A stretch of DNA of 64,000 nt. Source: Bacteroidota bacterium (lineage in GTDB: Bacteria > Bacteroidota > Bacteroidia > AKYH767-A > OLB10). A model generated the notes under the pieces. The model made no database searches. It saw nothing but the letters and a program-made list of their open reading frames with translations, and was not told the origin of the DNA. Location: contig JADJOA010000014.1 of the NCBI GenBank assembly GCA_016714005.1, forward strand, positions 434,001-498,000. The letters are read 5' to 3'. Positions within the stretch are counted from its first letter, which is position 1. Every line of letters starts with the position of its first letter. Positions 59,097 through 64,000 of this stretch are shown here, piece by piece. Made by a program: the position numbers and the translations under genes.

Positions 59097-62000
59097 TTAC
59101 CCCCTAACCACCTTCACCGTTTTTCTTTCAACTGAGGTAATAACAATTAAGAAATACACTCCGGCTTTAATATTTTGAGTTTTGAGTTTTAGGTTTTGGG
59201 TTGATAGATCAATGTTATAGCTCAATACTGTTTTCCCAAAACATCAACTAATTCAACCCTATCCCCACCTTTAAGTTCTAAACCCGACCTAATTAACTCA
59301 TCCGTAAACGGATTAGGCATTACCCTCAGATTGCTTTCTTCTTTCTCTGCCATGCCAACTCCAGCTTCGCGGCAATTAACCGTAACAGTAACTGTTGGCG
59401 ATGATTTAGTGCAACCATTTGCAGTTTGTTTTACACGGTAGCTGCCCGCAGTAGTGGCTGTGTAATTTTGGTTAGTAGCCCTGAAATATCAGCGCCATTC
59501 TTTTGCCATTGAAAAACAACTCCTGCAAAGAGTTAGCTTGCAGCACCACACTTTGCCCTGCACAAAAAGTAGTTGGGCCCTGCGGGGTTACCGTAGGCGT
59601 TGGGTTGTTGGTTACGCTTAATACAGAAGCAGCACTTGTCGCAGAACATACTCCGCCCTGCGTAACCCTTACCGTATAACTGCCATAATTAGATGTAGCA
59701 TAAGTTGAAGAAGTTGCCCCTGCTAAAGCAACGCCATTTCTGAACCACTGGTAAACAAAATTGTAACCGGTGTTGGCAGTAAAAGTTTGGGCAGAGCCTG
59801 CACAAATGGCAGGAGAACCTGATGGAGAAATGCTTGCAGTAACATTGCCAATACTAACGGTAGTGGCAGCCGAAGTAGCATTACCACAAGGTGATGTTAT
59901 GGCAACAGTGTAACTACCTGCAATAGTTGCACCATAAGTTGAGTTGGTAGCTCCTGTTATGTTGGTTCCATTTCTCTTCCACTGAAAGGTATAGTTAGTT
60001 CCTGTATTTGCACTTAAAGCAGCAGTTGCTCCTGAGCAAATTGAAACAGCACCTGATGGATTAACTGATGCTGTTATACCCCCTGTAGAAACCACAATGG
60101 CATTGCTGGTGGCTGTGCCGCAGTTGGCAGTAACGGTGCAGGTATAACTACCTGCTGCTGTGGCTGTGTAACTGCTTTGTGTAGCCCCGCTAATATTTAC
60201 TTATTGTTTTCCACTGATAACCATAACCCGGCACTGCATTATTTACACTCAATACCACACTACCTCCGGTACAAAAAGTAACCGGACCATTAGCCGTAAT
60301 AGTTGCAGCAACCGATGCGGCAGTGGTAACAGACACAGCCGATGAATATTTAAAACAACCATTGGCAGTTTGCCTCACGCGGTAAGTACCATTACTTGTT
60401 GCAGAATAATTCTGAGAAGTAGCGCCTGCAATATCAACAGAGTTCTTTTGCCACTGATAACTAACACCACTAAACGTGCTTGAAGTTAACACCACACTAC
60501 CCGGAGCACAAAACGAAAGGGAGTGGTGTAACTTATAGTAGCATTAGGATTGTTTATTTGAGTTACTACAATAGAATTACTTTGAGAAGTACCACACGAA
60601 CTGTTCTCAATAACATAATAAGTTCCATTGCTGTTGGCGTTAAAAGTGTTTGAGGTAGCTCCATTTTGTAAAATAGTATTGCGATACCACTGGTAAGTAA
60701 TGCCAGAGCCGGTGTTGGCGGTTAAGATGTTGCCGCTGCCTGCGCAGAAGGTGGCGCTGCCGTTGATGGATGCCGTGGCGCCCGTGCCCGTAAATACGTT
60801 AATATAATTTGAATTAGCAGTACATCCGTTGGTGTTGGTTACTAAGCATCTGTAACTCCCTCCCAAATTTGTGTTATAGGAAATAGCAGAAGCACCAGTT
60901 ATTAACGATCCATTTCTGTACCATGCGTACACCAATCCGGTTCCGGAATTAGCATTTAGTGTTACACTTGCTCCATTGCACAAATTGATTGAGCCGCTGG
61001 CAGTAATAGCTGCTGTTGGTAATGGGTTTACGGTAAGAGTTAATGAGTTGGCGCTTAAACTTCCTCCACAACCATTAGCTAAATAACAAGAATATGTTCC
61101 AGCGGTACTGGTATAGTAAGTTCTGCTGGTTGCACCCGGTATATCAACACCATTTAACTTCCATTGCCATGTTCTTCCCTTAACGTAACTGCCATACTGA
61201 TACCCAACATTTACATTACTGCAAGTAGGTGACCCACCGCTAATATAACTTATGTTTCCGGCAGTAATAGGCGCAGAGCTAATGTAAACTTCAACTGAAG
61301 GTGTTATTTCAGTACCGCAACTACCGGTTATATAACACTTGTAATCGTAAGTTGCCAATGTTGGTGTAGCAGGAGCTGAATAGGTGGCGGAGGTAGCTCC
61401 GACAATATTTCCGGTACTTCCCGTAATATTGTTATAGTACTGCCATTGATAGGTATATCCGCCCGAAGCAGGAGAAGCGGACAACGTTAAAGGAGCACAA
61501 GCAGAAGTAAATGTATTTGGTGTTATTGTTGGAAGAAATCCTTTTGAATAAACACCTACGTAATTTGATGCTGATGTACAACCCGAACCATTTGTTACCA
61601 TCATATTGTAATTACCGGCTACAGTAGCAGTAAAGTTTAAATTGGTTGCCCCGCTAATACTAGTGCCCCCGTTTCTCCATTGATAGGTTACTCCTGTTTG
61701 TGAGGTTGAAGTAAAAGGGACAGAACCTGTTGTGCAGAAATAATTATTCCCCGTGTAAGATATTGTCGTAGAAATTGGATTTGGGTTAACCGTTATAACC
61801 AATGGATTAGAGGTAGATGTAACACAATCGGTAGTAATATCAAGCGTGTAGGTTCCAGCGTTAGCCTGAGTAGTAGTGAATATATGAGTCCAGTCTGTTG
61901 CCCCTGTAATATTAACCCCATTTAACTTCCATTGATATTGATAAGAGGACGGAACGTTGTTTGTTCCATTTACGAAAGAAACAAAATCGTGATTAAGATA

Positions 62001-63135
62001 AACTAACCTTCCCTCACAAAAAACTGTGGATGCAACACTTGTTCTTATTGGATAAGATTGAGGACCAGATATAATATTATAATCAGTAAAAGTGTTATAA
62101 CATCCGCTAGCATCGGTAATCCTGACTTTATACCCTCCGGTTGCTAATGCGTTGTAACTTACAGATGTTGCACCACTAATAGCGTTAGTACCCAAATACC
62201 ATTGATACAAATATCCTGCTCAATTTGCGTTTCAAGCAAAGCGCTTGAATTGTCGCACTTAAAGGCAGGCCCATTAGATAATACAACTGGAGTAAAACTA
62301 TTTGCAATTGTTACAGTTGTAGTTGGAGAAGTTGAAACTGCCCCACAGCTATAGTTTATTGTTACAGTATAACCACCCACCGCAGTTGCTGTAAAATTTG
62401 AATTAGTTGCACCTGTTATATTATTACCATTCAGCTTCCATTGATAACTGCTTATATTAGGATGTGTGTTGGCGGTTAATAAAACATTTCCTCTGACAAA
62501 TGGTTGCAGAGTTTGCAGGAGTGATTGATGCAGATGGCACAACATTAACATAAATGCTGTCAGACCAAGATGTAAAACTACAACCACTCCCTGCAATGGA
62601 ATATTTATAATATCCGGATGCTTGTACAGTTATGCTTGGGCTAACATTTGAGATGGAAACATTGTCCTTATACCACGATATTGAAGTAGCCCCCCAACTA
62701 AAGTCCCATAAAACTGACGGTACACAAAGTGTAGCTGATGTAACACAGTTTGTTGAAATATAACTAACAATGGGCGCATAAATCGTGTATGATTGCGGAG
62801 CAAGCACCCGCACCAATATTTCGTTGGAAACCGGTGTAACATTACCATTGATGTCAAACCCATTACATCGCAAAAGTCCGGAAGAATATACGTAAACTGT
62901 TGAACCGGTAAAAAAATTAAACCAACCACCATAATTAGAAGAGCAATCTCCCATAATTTTGTTCCCACTGATATGTATATCCGGGTAAAGGATTTATAAC
63001 CTGTAACGTAACGAATGAAGCGTATGAAGGAGAGCAAATATCTGTAGGTCCTAAAGCCTGAATAACTGGAGTCTGTGCTCTAAGCATCGTGTTAGTTAAC
63101 AGACTTACTAAAATTATTAAAATTACTTTCTTCAT
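59097..63135 (-). CDS. T9SS adhesin built from Ig-like repeats, multiply frameshifted
   Basis: The gene starts at 63135 with a signal peptide (MKKVILIILVSLLTNTMLRA) and can be followed through at least six frames to 59097, about 1,346 residues. Most of it is repeated Ig-like units of about 80-95 residues with YQWKLNGVNITGAT, TYTLDIT or SYTVRVTQGG and FCAGxSVxLxANxG, the PKD/SprB-like pattern. The C-terminal end, after further indels near 59240, is a T9SS type A sorting domain (MPNPFTDELIRSGLEL, VELVDVLGK, NIKAGVYFLIVITS). Surface adhesion is likely. It is one of two such giant proteins here. Confidence 0.85.
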
Positions 63136-63269
63136 TTATTTAAAATTAAAAGTTCAACACATTTTTTAAGGTTAATAAATCATCAATAATGATTAATAAC
63201 CAATCTTACTTGCGCAATATATTTAAATGAAACGAAAAACAGAACAGCTTCTTAAAAAAATAGCTGTTT

Positions 63270-64000
63270 CTACAACGGTATATTCCGTGCTTCTTCTTCG
63301 GAAGCTTCACCGCTTTATTCTCCAGCATCTTAAATGCTTTAATCAGCTTACTGCGTGTTTCACTTGGTTCTATTACCTCATCAATAAAACCGTGCTCGGC
63401 TGCTTTGTAGGGGTTGGCAAAAAGCTCGTTGTATTCCTGTTCTTTTTCTTTCCACTTGTCGGCAGGGTTTTCGGCTTTGCTAATTTCTTTTTTGAAAATA
63501 ATTTCAGCAGCGCCTTTTGCGCCCATCACTGCTATTTCAGCACTGGGCCATGCATAATTCATATCGGCACCTATATGCTTACTATTCATTACATCATAAG
63601 CACCACCATACGCCTTGCGTGTAATAACCGTTATGCGCGGCACAGTAGCTTCGCGAAATGCATAAAGTAGCTTGGCTCCGTTGGTTATAATGGCATTCCA
63701 TTCCTGGCCGGTGCCGGGCAAAAATCCGGGCACATCCTCAAACACCAACAGCGGAATATTAAAACAATCGCAAAAGCGCACAAAGCGCGCAGCTTTTGTT
63801 GATGAATGATTATCTAACACGCCTGCTAAAAACATAGGCTGATTGGCAACCACACCAATACTTCTTCCACCAATGCGCGCAAAACCCACTACAATATTTT
63901 CGGCAAAGTTTTTATGCACCTCTAAAAATGTATCACCATCAACCACATTATTAATTACTTCTCTTATGTCATAAGGCTGATTAGGGTTCGCAGGAATAAT
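63270..64000 (-). CDS. Acyl-CoA carboxylase beta subunit (partial)
   Basis: The protein runs to the right edge, so its N-terminal half is missing. The visible part has IIPANPNQPYDIREVI, then FARIGGRSIGVVANQPMFLAG, FEDVPGFLPGTGQEWNAI and KAYGGAYDVMNSKHIGADM, the biotin-carboxyl carrier transferase core of propionyl/methylmalonyl-type carboxylases. Near 63290 one base is missing; with it restored the tail reads KKHGNIPL and stops at 63270. The enzyme carboxylates a short-chain acyl-CoA using carboxybiotin. Propionyl-CoA carboxylase (pccB) is the best guess. Confidence 0.9.

Noticed and set aside
63227..63670. Open frame of 147 residues on the plus strand
   Set aside because: It is antisense to the acyl-CoA carboxylase gene and rich in Phe/Cys, as expected from reverse reading.
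1..64000. tRNA or rRNA genes
   Set aside because: I read the intergenic gaps for T-arm and anticodon-arm patterns and found none.

Overview
The window is chromosomal DNA of a Bacteroidota bacterium, probably a free-living member of the Chitinophagales/Sphingobacteriales side of the phylum. This rests on type IX secretion (T9SS) type A sorting domains on several secreted proteins, GEVED modules, an IPExxxVDY protein, TonB-C and DUF2461 proteins, AT-rich codon use, and two promoters that match the Bacteroidota consensus TTTG-N19-TAnnTTTG. No genus can be named from the sequence alone.

Positions 1-31.3k and 31.5-36.6k hold a cell-surface polysaccharide locus. It contains an O-antigen ligase/polymerase-like membrane protein (cut by the left edge), two GT4 glycosyltransferases, a sugar-nucleotide epimerase, a phosphodiesterase-superfamily protein with lost metal ligands, a GT-C-like membrane protein followed by two SGNH proteins, and an acyltransferase-3. 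A NodU-type carbamoyltransferase with its SxtJ and DUF5989 partners, a GT2 transferase, gmd and fcl (GDP-L-fucose), a Wzc-like BY-kinase, a flippase-like ABC transporter and a GT11 fucosyltransferase complete it. Secreted proteins are interspersed: a T9SS purple-acid-phosphatase-like enzyme, an RCC1-like propeller, a 2,380-residue GEVED/CUB/Ig T9SS adhesin and a 500-residue T9SS protein. Together they suggest production, O-acylation/carbamoylation, fucosylation and export of a surface glycan.

Positions 36.6-48.6k are mostly housekeeping: trpS, plsC-type acyltransferase, bacilliredoxin, a small PAS/HATPase/receiver signalling set, tadA, an outer-membrane barrel with a clear promoter and terminator, the IPExxxVDY-pyk pair, pyrH, lysA, and the operon rplM-rpsI-rpsB-tsf ending in a terminator.

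Positions 48.8-55.1k are accessory: uncharacterised membrane, lipoprotein and barrel-like proteins, an array of twelve 21-bp repeats that encodes a heptad-repeat peptide, a long inverted repeat, and a kinesin-light-chain-like TPR protein. Positions 55.3-64k carry miaE, a DUF2461 protein, a histidine kinase/response regulator pair, a second Ig-repeat T9SS adhesin and the end of an acyl-CoA carboxylase beta subunit cut by the right edge.

More than twenty genes, including the essential tsf, rpsB, trpS and lysA, are broken by one-base indels, mostly in homopolymers, and a few by in-frame stops. I read these as sequencing/assembly errors rather than pseudogenes and give the reconstructed gene spans. 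Two overlooked small genes (DUF5989 and SxtJ) and the partial first gene appear only after manual translation.
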